Shown in pieces: positions 22,501 through 33,900 of a DNA stretch of 64,000 bases. Every line of letters starts with the position of its first letter. The first letter of the stretch is position 1. The DNA comes from Fulvia fulva (Eukaryota; Ascomycota; Dothideomycetes; Mycosphaerellales; Mycosphaerellaceae). The notes under the pieces were generated by a model. The model searched no databases, was not told the DNA's origin, and worked only from the letters and a program-made list of their open reading frames with translations. A program made the translations under genes and the position numbers. The DNA lies in assembly GCF_020509005.1 (NCBI RefSeq), contig NC_063017.1:4960001-5024000 (forward strand), given 5' to 3'.

Positions 22501-24235
22501 TAACTTTGCCTTTGTACTTCTTCATCTTTGCTATTGAGCATACTCTGCACTGGTGAAAGCCATCCTTAGGGATAGGAATGGGTTCTTTCAAGTCTGTTAC
22601 CTTGTGAAGATTCTGGAGCAAATTCTTCCCAAAGTGTGCAAATCTTCTATGCCAAAGCTCCCACTGCTTCAGGTCGGTCTCTGATTGAGCAGTCACAAAG
22701 GCATTCTCCATTGGTGGTGCACATGATGAGTAATGTGCCCGTTCTTGTAGGAGAGGAGAAATCTCATCAATGAATGGAACCCCCCCAAGGAGCTTTGTCT
22801 GGACAACAGTCTCACCAGAGGGGGAAACAAGAGAAAATGATGGAGGTTGCACACCAAACTGCTTGCTAAACTGGTTCCATGAAACCAGGTTCACTCCTAG
22901 CTTGGGTACAAGCAGGACATCTTCCAAAACAACTTTTCTGCCAGCTCTCCCACTCATCTCTGCATTCCCAATATGAGTGGCCAATAAAAACCCACCTCCC
23001 ACTTTGATCCATTTCTTCCTTGTCAAGGGAGTCATAGATCTAAAGAGGCAGCTTTGGTCAGTCATATGGGATGAAGCACAGGAGTCAAGTAACCACTCTG
23101 ACGAGGGGAACTTGCCTTGGACTTCTGCAGTTGAGTGAGCCACTTCATCATACTCATCATCATCAGACATTGTCTCTGGGGATGAGCTGCATGGTGACTC
23201 TTGGGCGGAGAAACCTTTTCCAGTCTTCTTTGCTTTAGAGGTATAAGACTGGGCCTGGTTCTTCTGGAGTGACAGCATGTCAGAGCTGAGTTTCTTCACC
23301 ATTTTCTTAAGTTCTTCCATAGAGGACTTCTCTCTTGGTGTCCTCCTTGAAGTGGGTGGTGGAGTTCTCTTCTTCTTGACATGTGTTGTATTCTGGGAAG
23401 ATGGTGGTTGGGAATGAGATCTAAGGACCTTTCTTGCCTCAGGCAAACTAGGGCAGTCCTTGATCAGATGATCCTTCTCACAGAGAAGGCAGGAGAGTGG
23501 TCTTGCTAGACCTGAGGGCTTGACCCAGGTGGCTGCCATGCCATACTCAGCCTTAGAGGGATCCAACCTGGCTTCTTGAGCTTCAAGGATCTTTAAGGTC
23601 CTTTCATGATCCATCTTTGGCTGAGCCATGATAGTATCCCTGGCTACATGGTAGTCAGGTGGCAGTGAGCTTAAGAGCTGGGTCATCCTCACATCAGCTT
23701 TCCTGTAATGCTGACCCTCTGGGTCAACATCAGCAATCCTTTTTCCAAGAGAAACCAGGTGTGTCCATGCAGATCTGATGGTGAACTCTTCACTCATCTC
23801 AAAGGTCACAAATTGCTTTGTGAGCTCATGTGCATGGGTTGGTAGCACCTGGCTATACTTGTTCCAGAGATACACCCACTTCTCAGCAGCTCTTCCAGAT
23901 TCACATGAGCCCTCAAGCTCAAATTCATCTTCTTCTGTGATCCTACTAAGGATACTGAAGTTGCATACTGCATTGTGTCTTGTCCATGTTGGCGTATTGA
24001 GGATCTCTTTGGTTGTAGCCTCTTCTTGGAGTTTCAGAGTCTTGCCCTTGATGTTGTCAAAAGACACTTCCATTAGGTCATCAATTGCAAAGAATGCTGA
24101 TTGGCTCTCCATCTTGTATCTCTGAAGATTGAACCATCTCTTCCAATTGTCCCTCCCAAGAATTGGGATTTTGCCTCCCTTCTCCTCTGTCTTCTCTTGG
24201 TATGAATCCATAATAAATTGGATGTAATGAAACAA
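19580..24235 (-). CDS. Copia-A gag-pol polyprotein
   Basis: Continuous 1,551-aa frame; M1 and M9 are both possible starts. Order, with residues: copia-type gag (UBN2-like, about 30-230); zinc knuckle C249-C252-H256-C261 (CX2CX3HX4C, one residue shorter than the usual CX2CX4HX4C); protease WLLDSCASSH with D384 (DSC where DSG is common); integrase zinc-binding H529, H534, C563, C566; integrase core D592, D654, E689; reverse transcriptase with D1133 (QVDVNNAF) and the HVDD box 1214-1217; RNase H acids D1394, E1425, D1481 and a C-terminal VADGFTKP. Every domain and catalytic residue is present with no stop or shift, so the element may be active. The gag-pol fusion in one frame is typical of Copia. 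Closely related to the Copia-B polyprotein. Confidence 0.95.
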   Translation of the reverse strand: MFHYIQFIMDSYQEKTEEKGGKIPILGRDNWKRWFNLQRYKMESQSAFFAIDDLMEVSFDNIKGKTLKLQEEATTKEILNTPTWTRHNAVCNFSILSRITEEDEFELEGSCESGRAAEKWVYLWNKYSQVLPTHAHELTKQFVTFEMSEEFTIRSAWTHLVSLGKRIADVDPEGQHYRKADVRMTQLLSSLPPDYHVARDTIMAQPKMDHERTLKILEAQEARLDPSKAEYGMAATWVKPSGLARPLSCLLCEKDHLIKDCPSLPEARKVLRSHSQPPSSQNTTHVKKKRTPPPTSRRTPREKSSMEELKKMVKKLSSDMLSLQKNQAQSYTSKAKKTGKGFSAQESPCSSSPETMSDDDEYDEVAHSTAEVQGKFPSSEWLLDSCASSHMTDQSCLFRSMTPLTRKKWIKVGGGFLLATHIGNAEMSGRAGRKVVLEDVLLVPKLGVNLVSWNQFSKQFGVQPPSFSLVSPSGETVVQTKLLGGVPFIDEISPLLQERAHYSSCAPPMENAFVTAQSETDLKQWELWHRRFAHFGKNLLQNLHKVTDLKEPIPIPKDGFHQCRVCSIAKMKKYKGKVTERRPERLALVSIDICGPLPISRLGFKYWLEIVDNFSRKKWTFPLRKREDAPVALQNWKIKAERKSSAQLKAVRLDNAKELIALVKQWEKDLGIGLEPTEAYNSLQNGPVERSIQTSEDSIRAMLEEAKMPVEFWPEALEAQTYMRNKLPNGPDYDGFKVSPDEAFDGIKPTINHLKVWGCKAVVYMDTRSQPQWARSDKLMNRGKEAVFIGYVENTAKAWLFWEPDMRAVKQHTHADFFEDQPGGDMGLNVPTLNLPSSAPARKPLGRPRKNVSLGQSTYHSGVHQSPPEIDQPIESPKVAQPRKLFVQLPQPPENVGEFQKIDQPIERSSLDPQEIDVTRSQVTVPKSSLGKRKADYDVEGYDMKQKAPRSMVPKPELTTEVGEAMDLSENLAAFHQAFFAAMQSVDSSIPWDSEFLEEVEEMAFAATVEAIAYKQEVPIPKSYKDAVNDKKWGHLWKEAIQKELDALQSNNTWENSVPPKGANLVTSRWVFDIKRSISGAIEKFKARLVARGFSQKFGVDFMETFAPTVRQDTLRVFMAIVCKKDLHLHQVDVNNAFTESTLHEDIFMLPPPGVELPPNMVFKILKSLYGLKQAARDWNQLCVSKLREIGFTQSEVDPCLLIHKKREIIILIHVDDIPIAAPKLTDVLWFKRELGKIFKIKDLGEPEKILGMRVTRDRKRGILKLDQGHFVRDSLAKMGMNHKKAAPTHSPMDSYEALKPSSHMDERCDMAEYQSINGTWMWPATITRPDIAFALGRMSSFVSDPSTYHMKALKKITRYLRSYPDLGLQFSKSGKGHLIGYCDSDYAMDKADRVSILGYVFFLCGAPVSWMSKKQKSVATSTMEAEYMAMNACAKQSQFLASLLREMDCPELVGDCSHQPRITGNQETVSNLRPVQLRGDNQAALTLVKDAHVHDKSKHIDIAYNAVRKLWWRRLIAVEYTPTSEMVADGFTKPKTGPHFQRFVSQLNLS

Positions 24236-24647
24236 GGTGTGTATGTTCCAAGGTGGTGGCTCAGATCCTGCTGAGGCTTCTGGTGTAGAATGGGAAAGTT
24301 CGTAGGTGTGGATACCAAGGCCTGCTTGGTAAAGTAAAGAAGGAGCGGTGTGAGGTCTCGGGGCTAGGACACAGGTCTGTCTCTCCTAGCAGAGCTTCAA
24401 ATGACTTACTTGAAGTCCTTCTTGATAGTATCTCGATGCAGTTCTGCCTACAGAGTATCTTCAAGGTATTGGCTTTGAGTAAGCCGCACAGAGTCCTTGT
24501 CTGGGTTACCTATCACTTAGTATCGAACTAAGCTCCTTGATAGGATAGACGGGGTAGACTTCTGATTCCCAGATGTTTTCTGCTACGATAGCAAGGGATA
24601 CAAGTAACCTGTACTGATATAGGTTGCTCTTATTCCTGCACAAACTC

Positions 24648-24659
24648 GGGCTCATAACC
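24648..24659 (-). other. Copia-A primer-binding site (internal tRNA-iMet)
   Basis: The plus strand reads GGGCTCATAACC directly beside the 5' LTR. This matches an initiator tRNA-Met anticodon stem-loop (CAT anticodon), not the 3' CCA end. Priming by a 5' half of tRNA-iMet is known for Drosophila copia; its use here is inference from the match. Confidence 0.75.
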
Positions 24660-24894
24660 TGTTGAACAGGTACGGGTGGATGGCAGCGGAGTGGAGTAAG
24701 AGATCAATCTTCAACTGACTAATAGCACGAGCATGCAGCAATATATCAGGAACCAATATGTTGATTGTGTTGGATGTCTATCTAAGCTAAAGGGGAGAGA
24801 AGGTATCTCCCTACAAGCTGAGTCATCGTGGATGCCTCAGGCTGCCAGATCACTTCCTGATTGTTGACTCCCTTTGAGATGCTACATCTTAACA
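24660..24894 (-). repeat. Copia-A 5' LTR
   Basis: 235 bp, TG...CA ends; followed by TSD GTTAT at 24,895-24,899. Should contain the promoter and start of the genomic RNA, but no TATA box is obvious enough to place. Confidence 0.93.
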
Positions 24895-24899
24895 GTTAT

Positions 24900-25133
24900 T
24901 AAAGATACGTAGGTATTGCTCTATTACTTTGTTCGTGTTCTCCGACTATCTATCTATTTCTAGGTAGAACGACGAAGATAGCTTTTAATTAATACTAAGT
25001 AGCGCGTATATCCTACGCTAGAATACGGAAACCTATTACGTACTACGATCCGAGATAATAGACTTCGGGAGCCTATGTCTACTAAATACGTACTTAAGGA
25101 ATACTAGTACGTAATACTCTACTATTATCGAGG
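24900..25133 (-). pseudogene. Gypsy-1 integrase core segment (RIP-mutated)
   Basis: Minus-strand reading: VFLKYVFSRHRLPKSIISDR, then YLEIDRQSENTNKVIEQYLR, the standard Ty3/Gypsy integrase motifs around the second Asp and the Glu (compare GLPKSIVSDRG and DGQSENANKAIEQYLR). Interrupted by stops. It ends in the 12-bp target CTATTATCGAGG (25,122-25,133) duplicated by LINE-1. Confidence 0.8.
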
Positions 25134-28118
25134 CGACTTAATAGCGAGTAACGCAATTGCCCTTAATACCCCGAAGGACCTAGGCACCTAGAAGAGAGGG
25201 GGACTCTAAGGTATAATCGACCTCTCCTAGATCTTAGATAGCTACTACTATACGGTAACCTACTATAGGATCGAACATAAACTCGAGGCGTCGTTAGACT
25301 ATATACTAGTCAGGACCTCTATTACGATATAGATATAACGTATACTAGCGAGAACCCCTAAGCTAAACTAGGGAAAGGCCTACTAGGCTAACATCTAGGC
25401 GTACCTCAATAACTCTAAGAGGCTAGTCTAGATCGCGTAGTAGCAATATAATAGTAAAGACGAGATAGACGAGGCAGTCTATAGGTTAATAGACGAAATA
25501 AGAAAAGCGACCTTACTTTACGTTCCGCTTACCTAACTAACGATATAGTCTAAACTATACTAGACGCCGAAGTGTACTACGGTAGTAAGAGAAGCAAGGA
25601 GAGCCCGCCGGATATAGACGAGTAGCTATAGCGAGGAGGCCTAGAACGTATATAGGGAGGTATACTAACAGAAGAAAGCTATAATACGGAGGGAGAAAGC
25701 AGTCGGCTAGAGGGCTATAGTAGAAGAAATCGCCGGCAAGCTAGCGAGGATGTAGAAGCTAGCAAAATGGGCCCGATAGGACCCTATATAGGGCCCCTCC
25801 TTCTCTATCCTAGCGCTATAATTGCCTAGTAGCCCGGTTAGCGACCCCGAGGCTAAGGCGCGTCTACTAGCTAGCAAGTTCTTCCCGCCCCTAGTCGAGG
25901 CTAATCTAAGCGACATAAATAGCTCTACTCCCCTAGCCCCTAGTATCGCGGTCTAATAGGAGGTGTCCGAGGGAGAAGTTGCCGCTATACTAAGGAAGTT
26001 ACCGGCGAAGAAAGCCCCGGGGCCGGATAGGATCCCAAGCGAGCTACTAAAGAAGTATAGAGATCAACTAGCCCTAGTAGTTATAGCGATCTTTAACGCC
26101 TGCCTATAGACCGGGTACCACCCGATAGCTTTTAAACAATCGACGATAGTGGTCCTACGTAAGCCGTAGAAGGAAGACTATACGTAGGTGAAGTCGTACC
26201 GCCTAATTGCGCTCCTTAACACTCTTAGGAAGGCGCTTAAGAAGCTAGTTATAACGAGACTCTCCGAGGCGGTAGAGGAACACTCCCTACTCCCGGACAC
26301 CTAGATAGGTACGCGCCTATAGCGATCGACGCTATCCGCGATAGAACTTATCACCTCTTAGGTAAAGGCTATCTAGTATAAGAATAGGGACAAGGTAGCT
26401 TCCTTACTTAGCCTAGACATATCGGGAGCCTTCGACTACGTGTTATACCCGCGGCTACTCTATATCCTAAGGTCGAAAGGACTCCCTAAGTAGCTTGTCA
26501 ACTTCGTACGGTCCTACCTCTAAAACCGTAGCACGTCGATCCTAGTCGGCTAGTATAGAAGCCTATTTCAAGTAGTCTATACTAGAATCCCGTAAGGCTT
26601 AACGCTAGTACCTATTCTGTTCCTCTTCTTTATAGCGACGCTACTCCTAGCCCTAGAATCCTAGAACACCGCTACGAGCGGCTTCGTAGACGACATAAAT
26701 ATCCTAGCGTAGTCTTCCTCGACTAAGGAGAACTATAGACTACTAGAAGAGAAGTATAAGATCTACGAGGACTAGGCTAGGAGGCACGGGGCTCGGTTTG
26801 CCCTAGAAAAGTACAATCTGATACACTTTACGCGCCGGCCACGGTTCTATAATATACAAGCTTCTATCTAGATATAGGGGTATACGACTAACCCGGTAAA
26901 TCAGCTTAGGATCCTCGGACTATAGGTAGACCCGGCGCTACGGTAGAGGAAGTACGTATAGGCAATATTACGGAAAGCTAAACAGAATATAGCATTATAC
27001 TAGAGGCTCACTACGTCTATATAGGGGGCGGACTTCCGGTAGTCACGACTTCTATATACGGCTATTATACGGCCAGTCCTTACCTATAGTAGCCAAGTAT
27101 AGTCCTTAGGCGAGAGGGCCTGCCTATCGAAGGGACTCGTCGCGCCGCTAGCGAAGATCTAAAACCAATGCCTAAGGAAGGTCACCGGGGCATATAAGTC
27201 GATACTAACGAGGATGCTTAAGTACGAGACCGCTATACCGCCGATCGACCTATATATCTAGGGACTACGGACCTCCTACTTAGGTAAGTCGGCACAGTAC
27301 CTAGTATAGAAGGTCATCACTAGTGTAGTCGTAAGGGCCCGCGAATCAGTACTAGCGTATAGGGGCATTCGACCCGGAAACGAGCCGAACTACCGGGTAA
27401 GGGACGAATAGCTAGTAATACGGTAGGAAGGTAAGAAGTCGTTTATAGAGTAACTATAGAAAGAGAGGTAGAACAACTAGGGTGTAGGGTATAGTAGACG
27501 CCCTTAGCTAGCGGGACAACCTAAGGAATAGTCAGCTACGAAATCCGCGGTTAAGTACCCCCCGAAGCTTATCTACTACCGCCTTATAAGGGTATAGAGT
27601 AGTATAGTAACCTAACTACAAAGCGAACATATCGGCCTCTAGGGGTACCTATTATAGAGGAAGGTTCTAGGATACACGAATACTAGCTACCCCTACGGCT
27701 ATCGCTCCTAGAACGTACGGTTCGTACTCCTCGTCTATCCGAGGTAGTCGCTAGGAAGGGGGGAGTAGATAGTAAAGGCGAGGAACCGGACGATTAGGGC
27801 ACTTCTTAATAACGCTAAGGACCTACGGCGTATTACGAACTAGATACTAGAGAAGGGCTAGCTAGAACAGTACCGCCTAGTAGGAGTAGTATAGGAAGAG
27901 AGGACACGACGTAGCGCGACGAGACCGGCTAGGAGCGGGGGCTAACGGGGTAGTGACATAGACTACGTACGCTTAGAGGGAAAGCTAATCTAGATAAGGA
28001 GTAGTCGGGGGCGGGAAGGGTTTTTACCTATTCGGGTTTCCCTTTATATATAACAATAGATATATACCTATATAGGCTAGATAGGGTCCTAGAATAGGGG
28101 AATGACAAATCTATCTAT
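25134..28118 (+). mobile_element. LINE-1: 5'-truncated Tad1-like non-LTR retrotransposon (RIP-mutated)
   Basis: 2,985 bp between two copies of CTATTATCGAGG (25,122-25,133; 28,119-28,130). Reading through stops: the end of an AP-endonuclease (LNTPKDLGTQKRGG ... LDYILVRTS), then reverse transcriptase with KKAPGPDRIPSELLKK, YRLIALLNTL, LSLDISGAFDYV, IPQGLTLVPILFLFF and GFVDDINILA (26,680-26,694 for GFVDD). A C-terminal part follows, with remnants of a zinc knuckle. Truncation inside the endonuclease domain and the 12-bp duplication fit target-primed reverse transcription. The 3' end is a short CTAT/TATC repeat instead of poly(A). It inserted in the Gypsy-1 integrase on the opposite strand. Confidence 0.88.
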
Positions 28119-28130
28119 CTATTATCGAGG

Positions 28131-30982
28131 TAATAGGAATAATATGTCGCTCCTTAGTTAAGCGGTATATAACGGTTATAATATTCTCGTACGTTTGTCC
28201 GTCGACTACGCTTATTCCCTTCGGTAGTTTGACTACGAAGTTAATAGAGATATCCTCCTAAGCGCTAAATAGTACTAGGAGCGGTCTTAATGGCCCTAGG
28301 TACTAGATATTAGTATTCTTATTCGTACGGTAAGCGCGGTAGGCACGTATATAGCTCTTAATAAATCGTACGATACCTAGCTAGGTATATTTACGAGCTA
28401 CTAATTTATACGTCTTCTCGTCCCCTAAGTAACTAGCTACTATATAGTCGTAGAAAGCCTATACAATACGAGTACGTACCGGGATTTTACCTTTATCTAG
28501 ATTATCTTCTAACTCCGGAGGAACGAATAGGCTATAGCTACTATATATATTCTTAATATATATTATGCCTCCGACTAGGACTATATAACGGTTATCGATA
28601 CGGTACTTCCTTAGTAAGGTGTATAGATCATCTCGTTCTAGCTATTAAACGGCTTCCTTAGCCTCTAGTTACGTATAGAGTCCTCGAATAGCGGTCGTAA
28701 GCGGAGTTATAACGTTATTATTATATACCGACAATACTCTAGTAGACGATAGGTTTAGGTTACGATCTAGGCCTAGTAACACCTAATACTACTATTAGTT
28801 TCGTAGGTTATCTAGGTCTCTAGGCTTCGGTAAGTCCTATAAACGTTGGGTTAAGCTATAAGCTTATATAATAACTAGGGGCTCCTTATCGTAGATATCG
28901 CAGTTATATTACTAGGAATCTATCTTCTTAGATATATAAGCGATAGGATATAATACTCCTCGCTCGTTACGTTATAAGAGTACTACTACTATTACCTAAT
29001 CTAAGGCATCTGTTTCTAGAATAGTCTCTCGCCCTAGGTAGAAGTGTTTTAAGGTAGGCGTATTAATAAATGCTTGCTTTAATGCCTCGAACGCCTATTA
29101 ATATACTAGAGACTAGTCCTATAGGACATTCTTCCTCGTAAGCTTCGTTATAGGTAAGTAGATCTTACTAAAATCCTTAATAAACCTACGGTAGAAGTTA
29201 GTAAACCCTATAAACGACAAGATGTCGGTGAAATTCGCGGGTATAGGCTAATTCTTAACGTATTTAATCTTAGTTAGGTCTATCTTAATGTCCTTATTTA
29301 TGATAATAACACCTAGATAAGTAGTCTCGTGTCTAAAGAACTCGTATTTGTTAATATCTAACTAGAGCCCGGCGGTATCTCGCTTTCGTAGAACCTTTAG
29401 GATATATTAGACATACTCTTCTCTTGTCTTACTAAAGACAAGTACGTTATTAAGGTAATATAACACGAAGTCATCTAGAAACTCCCTTAGTATATCGTTT
29501 ATAAATAACTAAAACGTTCCTAGTATATTATATAGTTTAAAAGGCATAACTATATACTTAAACTGCCTATATCTAGTAGTAAAGGCCATTTTCTACTCGT
29601 CTCCTACTATAATACGGATGCGATTGAACGTAGCGATAACATCTAGCTTAGTGAACTATTACGCGCTAGTAATACGATCTAAGGTCTCTTAAAATAGTAG
29701 AATCGGGTAGCGACTCTTCGTCGTAAGCGCGTTTAGAGCTCTATAGTCTACGTATACTCGTAGCCCTCTACCTAGCTTTTTGACTATTAGAATAGGTACT
29801 ACTACTAGTAATACGCTTCTCTAAATAAAACCTTTCTTAAGTTAGTCGTCGATCTACTTCTTAATCACCTCGTTCTCTCGTATAGAGAAGGAGTATAGTC
29901 TTTGAAATAGCGGTGTCTAACTATTCTTTAGCTTAATCTTATAGTCTACGCTAGGCCGTCGCGGTAGGACCTTATCTACTTCCTTACGGCTAAATAGCCT
30001 AGCTTCTCCCTAAACTATACTAGTAACAAAGGGATAGGATCCTAGTCTTTGTCCTTACCGTTTATAAAACGTTAATAGTTATTAGCTAATATAGTAGAGG
30101 TATTAAGTTACCGCTAGGTATAGTTACCCCGGGGCTCCTCCTATCTATCTATATTTTCTTAAGTATTAGTATCTACTAACATCGCCGCGCTACCTCCTAG
30201 TACTAGCTTCGCTCTTATACCGAAAGCCTTTAGTATATACGCGGATAGCGGGTCTCGCGCGACTTACTTATTAGGATTTCCTTTCGGGTTAAACATCTAT
30301 ATTATATATACTTTATAGCCCTTCCTCCGGCTTATACGCCGAAGTACTTCTACATTAATAGGCTTGATATCGATCTCCGGCTCAGTCTCGACCTTTAGTT
30401 CTTTCTTCGTTCGACGCGCTAGGCGCTTAAGTGTTTCAACCCTATCGGCGGGTAGTAGCTAGCAGACGTAGTAAGACGGTTCCGGTTTATCGTAGGTGTT
30501 AACGGTATGTCGTATTACTACCTTTGTCGTGTACGTCTCCTATACTACTATAGGTTCGTCTTTATCCTCTACGTAGGGTTTAGCGTAATTAGATAGAGCT
30601 TAAGGTCGCGAACTCTCTAGTACTAGTATCTCGGTCTAAAGAACGCCTCTTAGTATAATACCCTTGTCGTTAATAGACTATACGTATACTAGTTCAGTTC
30701 CGAGTATATAGTTCTGTCGATAATATAGTAAGAATAGGGTTATAGTTCCTAATATATAGTAGAACGTAGGTTAATACTCGTTGTACTAGGGACGGCCGAG
30801 GACTATATTGTATTCTAGTAATACGTAGTAGCTAGACCTAGTCTCTACGTAGTTACCGATCTGAATCTATACCGTTGTTCTATAAGTAATAAGGTCACTA
30901 GTAGGTCGGCTATCTACTAATATTAGCCCTAACGGATTAGGTAGCTATATTATATTAAGGTTATTCTTATACGTAAAGTCGA
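28131..30982 (-). pseudogene. Gypsy-1 integrase N-part, RNase H, reverse transcriptase and protease (RIP-mutated)
   Basis: Minus-strand reading from right to left gives protease-like sequence (about 30,500-30,960), reverse transcriptase (about 29,100-30,050), RNase H (about 28,800-29,100) and the start of integrase. The catalytic YLDD box reads Y-L-N-N-V-L-V-F-S at about 29,443-29,460; both Asp to Asn changes are G to A in a TpG context. TAG stops are dense. Non-functional. Confidence 0.8.
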
Positions 30983-30998
30983 TATTAAAGTATATAGA

Positions 30999-33900
30999 TA
31001 GATAGATATTTCATTAAGCTGTTATAGTGCCCTTTGGCCTATATAGCTATACTATCTTGTTTTTGTATATATAGAGGGGAAACCGTGTTAGTGAAAACCC
31101 CTCCTCCTTCCCGCCTGTCTTTTCCTCCTCGTTGTCGTCTTAAATTTCCCTTGTTAGGGGTACGCTAGTATTATAGGCCTGCCCTAATGACTACCCTATC
31201 TACAACCCCCCTCGCTTCCGCCTCTTGTCTATCTACTCCTCCGTCTCGCTTACGAGGCTAAACTACTAGAGGTATCTCTACTATAGTATCTACCGAGAGA
31301 TTCGGCAAATGTTGCCTTTGTCCCTAATAATTAACTTGTAGTCTCTCCTTCCCGCTTAGTGCCTCTAATTTCCCCTACCTCTCGCCTACTACGGGCATCG
31401 TAGTAGTATATGTTCTGGGTTTTGCGATAGGTAGCTATACTAGTAGGCTGGGCTATAGATGTCTAGTGCGCGTCTCCTGAATAGGTAGGCCCTTAATCCA
31501 ATGTGTTCGGACCTAATTTGGATCGCTATGCTTACTTCGGCCCTTATCAGGTTCCTATATAGCTAGTAATTGTGTCTCTAGAAGGCTCGGAGCGCTATCG
31601 GGCCTATTGTCTTAGGGGGGTTCCTTTTCTAGTCCTACTCCTATAGGTAGCTCGCTATCTATTCCGCTAGGCTTTAGGTCTTAGCCTTACTCCCGCCGGC
31701 CTAGCGAGTCCTACGCTCCTCCTCCTTTCGTGCTAGCCATTCGGTGCTTGTCTATACGGCCGTAAAGGTAGTAAGGTCATCCTCTTTTTAGCTTGTCCTA
31801 TGTTATGCCCCTCTCCGATAGCGGCTTTCTATCTTATTCTTTGCCTCCTAGATCGTGGTTTGTGCTAGGTAACCTATCGTCTTTACCGCGTATTAAATTC
31901 TCATTCCCCGGATATACTAGCCGATTAGTAGTATTCCTGTCTCTATTTCTACCGTGCTTGTTAACGTTGTCTTATATACGCCTAGTACCCTACGTAGGTT
32001 GCCTACCTATGTCCTATTTAGGGGTTGCTCTATCCGTTTCGGGATCGGCTTGCCTACGCCTCCTGTTCCCCAGATCTATGCCCCGTATAATATAGCTAGT
32101 CTAACGATCGCCTTATACATTACTCTTGCCTTGTCGAATGTCGCTCCCTATATAGATGCCGTAAGCCTCTTTATCGAGGCTTTATTAACTTGCGCTCGAC
32201 TCTAGGCTTTCTTAATCTATATATTCTAGCTTAGCTTTAGGTCGAGCTAGATTCCTAGTACTCGTAGCTCCGCTAATAGCTTAGTCTCGTAGCCTTAGAT
32301 TCTTACCGCCGCCTTTATATTATAGTATGTTCTCGCTTTACTAAAGTGTATAAGTTGGTACTTTTTAGGGGCGAACCGGGCACTATACTTCTTTGCCTAC
32401 TCCTCGCATTTCTTATGCCTATCTTTAAGGAGGCGACAGTTCTCTTCTGTCGAGTCTGACTAGGCTAGGATGTTTATATCGTCTACGAACCCTAATACTA
32501 AGGTTTACGGAGAGGTGAGTAGGGGGATTAGATCCGACATAAATGTCAGAAACAGGATAGGGGAGAGAGTAGATCCCTAAGGTATTCTAGTCTCTACCTT
32601 TACCGGGTCGGACGTATACCTTCCTAGGACTAGGTATGTCGTCCGTTCCTAGAGAAAGGAGTAGACTAACGACGTTGCCTACTAGGGGATGCCTTTCTAC
32701 TATAGGATATATATTAGCCTTTAGTATAAGACGTTATCGAAGGCCCCTACGATGTCGAGGGATAGTAAGGACGCCGCTCGGTTCCTACCGTAGTACTAGA
32801 GGGTCTGAATTTGCTCCGTAATTAGCTCTATTACTATTAGTGTCGATCGCTAGCTTCTTCCCCCTATCATTGTTACTAGGAGTACGTAGTTGTCCTCGGT
32901 AAGCTACGTAAGTCTCTAGGCTACTATCTTTTCTAGGACCTTCCCTATCGTATTTAGAAGTGCTATTGGTCTGTACGACTTGGGCTAAGTATAGTCTTCC
33001 TTCTATAGCTTACGTAGCACTACTGTCATAGACTCTCTATACGGCTTCGGGTGATACCCTAGCCGTAGGTACGCGGTAAATAGGTTTGTAAGGCTCGGCG
33101 CGATCTCTTCTCTATACTCTTTTAGTAGTACGTTTGGTATCCTGTCTAGGCCTATAGCTTTTCGTCCTTTTAGCTTACTTATAACTCCTGTTACTATGTT
33201 AGAGCTAACCGCCTAATCTATGTCTAGGGGTTCCGGGTATATGCTCGGGTCGATGTCCGTAAGGTCTACCTCTACTTCCGTCGAAAAGAAATGGTCGGCT
33301 AACGCTTTTGCCTTGCCCCGGGGCGTAGCCTAGGCAATCCCTTCGTGGTCTACGATTAGGGGGAAGTGAGGGGCTTGTTACTCTTTAGGTAGTCGTGCCT
33401 ATTTAGTAAGTCTCTACATCTATTCCGGGTTTTCTATAACGAGCCCGATCGTCGCTCTCTAGTCCTATAGCTTATCGCGTCTTATCTATGCCTTCTTCTC
33501 TTATGTCGCGTAATAGTATTGCTCCTACGTCTCTTAGGTGTGCTCCTTCGTCTACTGTCGCCTTGCCCTTCTAGCCTCCCTTACCTTCGTAGAGCATTTA
33601 GGGGTCTAGAAGGCCTTCTACTACGTTAAGGGCCGGAGTAACGGCGTGTATTGTTCCGCTACTTACTATATAACCGAGGTAATCTGTTCCGCTGCTTGAT
33701 CTAGCTAAGCTATCGTCTCGAGTTCTCTATGCTATAGTAGGTTCGCTATTAGGATGCCTCTTATATCGTTCTAGCGTGCCTTCTTCTAGTTACGGCGTAG
33801 TTCGTTTGCTAGCTCCTCTATCGCCTTCACCCCTAGCGTCGTTTAGATAGGGATATAGTCTAAGGAGGCTTCTAGCGCGTAGTTCGGTCGGCATTAGACT

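Larger units (their letters stand above)
19279..24894 (-). mobile_element. Copia-A: complete, unmutated Ty1/Copia retrotransposon
   Basis: 5,616 bp. LTRs 19,279-19,514 and 24,660-24,894 begin TGTTGAACAGG and end TTAACA; they differ by a single A in one run. TSD GTTAT at 19,274-19,278 and 24,895-24,899. It lies in the Gypsy-1 integrase. It carries one uninterrupted gag-pol frame, a primer-binding site complementary to the anticodon arm of initiator tRNA-Met, and a polypurine tract. It shows no RIP while the sequence on both sides is saturated, so it inserted after that RIP. Confidence 0.95.

Noticed and set aside
24648..24659. tRNA-Met-like anticodon arm
   Set aside because: Only the arm is present, directly at the LTR edge, and the same in both Copia elements; it is a primer-binding site, not a tRNA gene.
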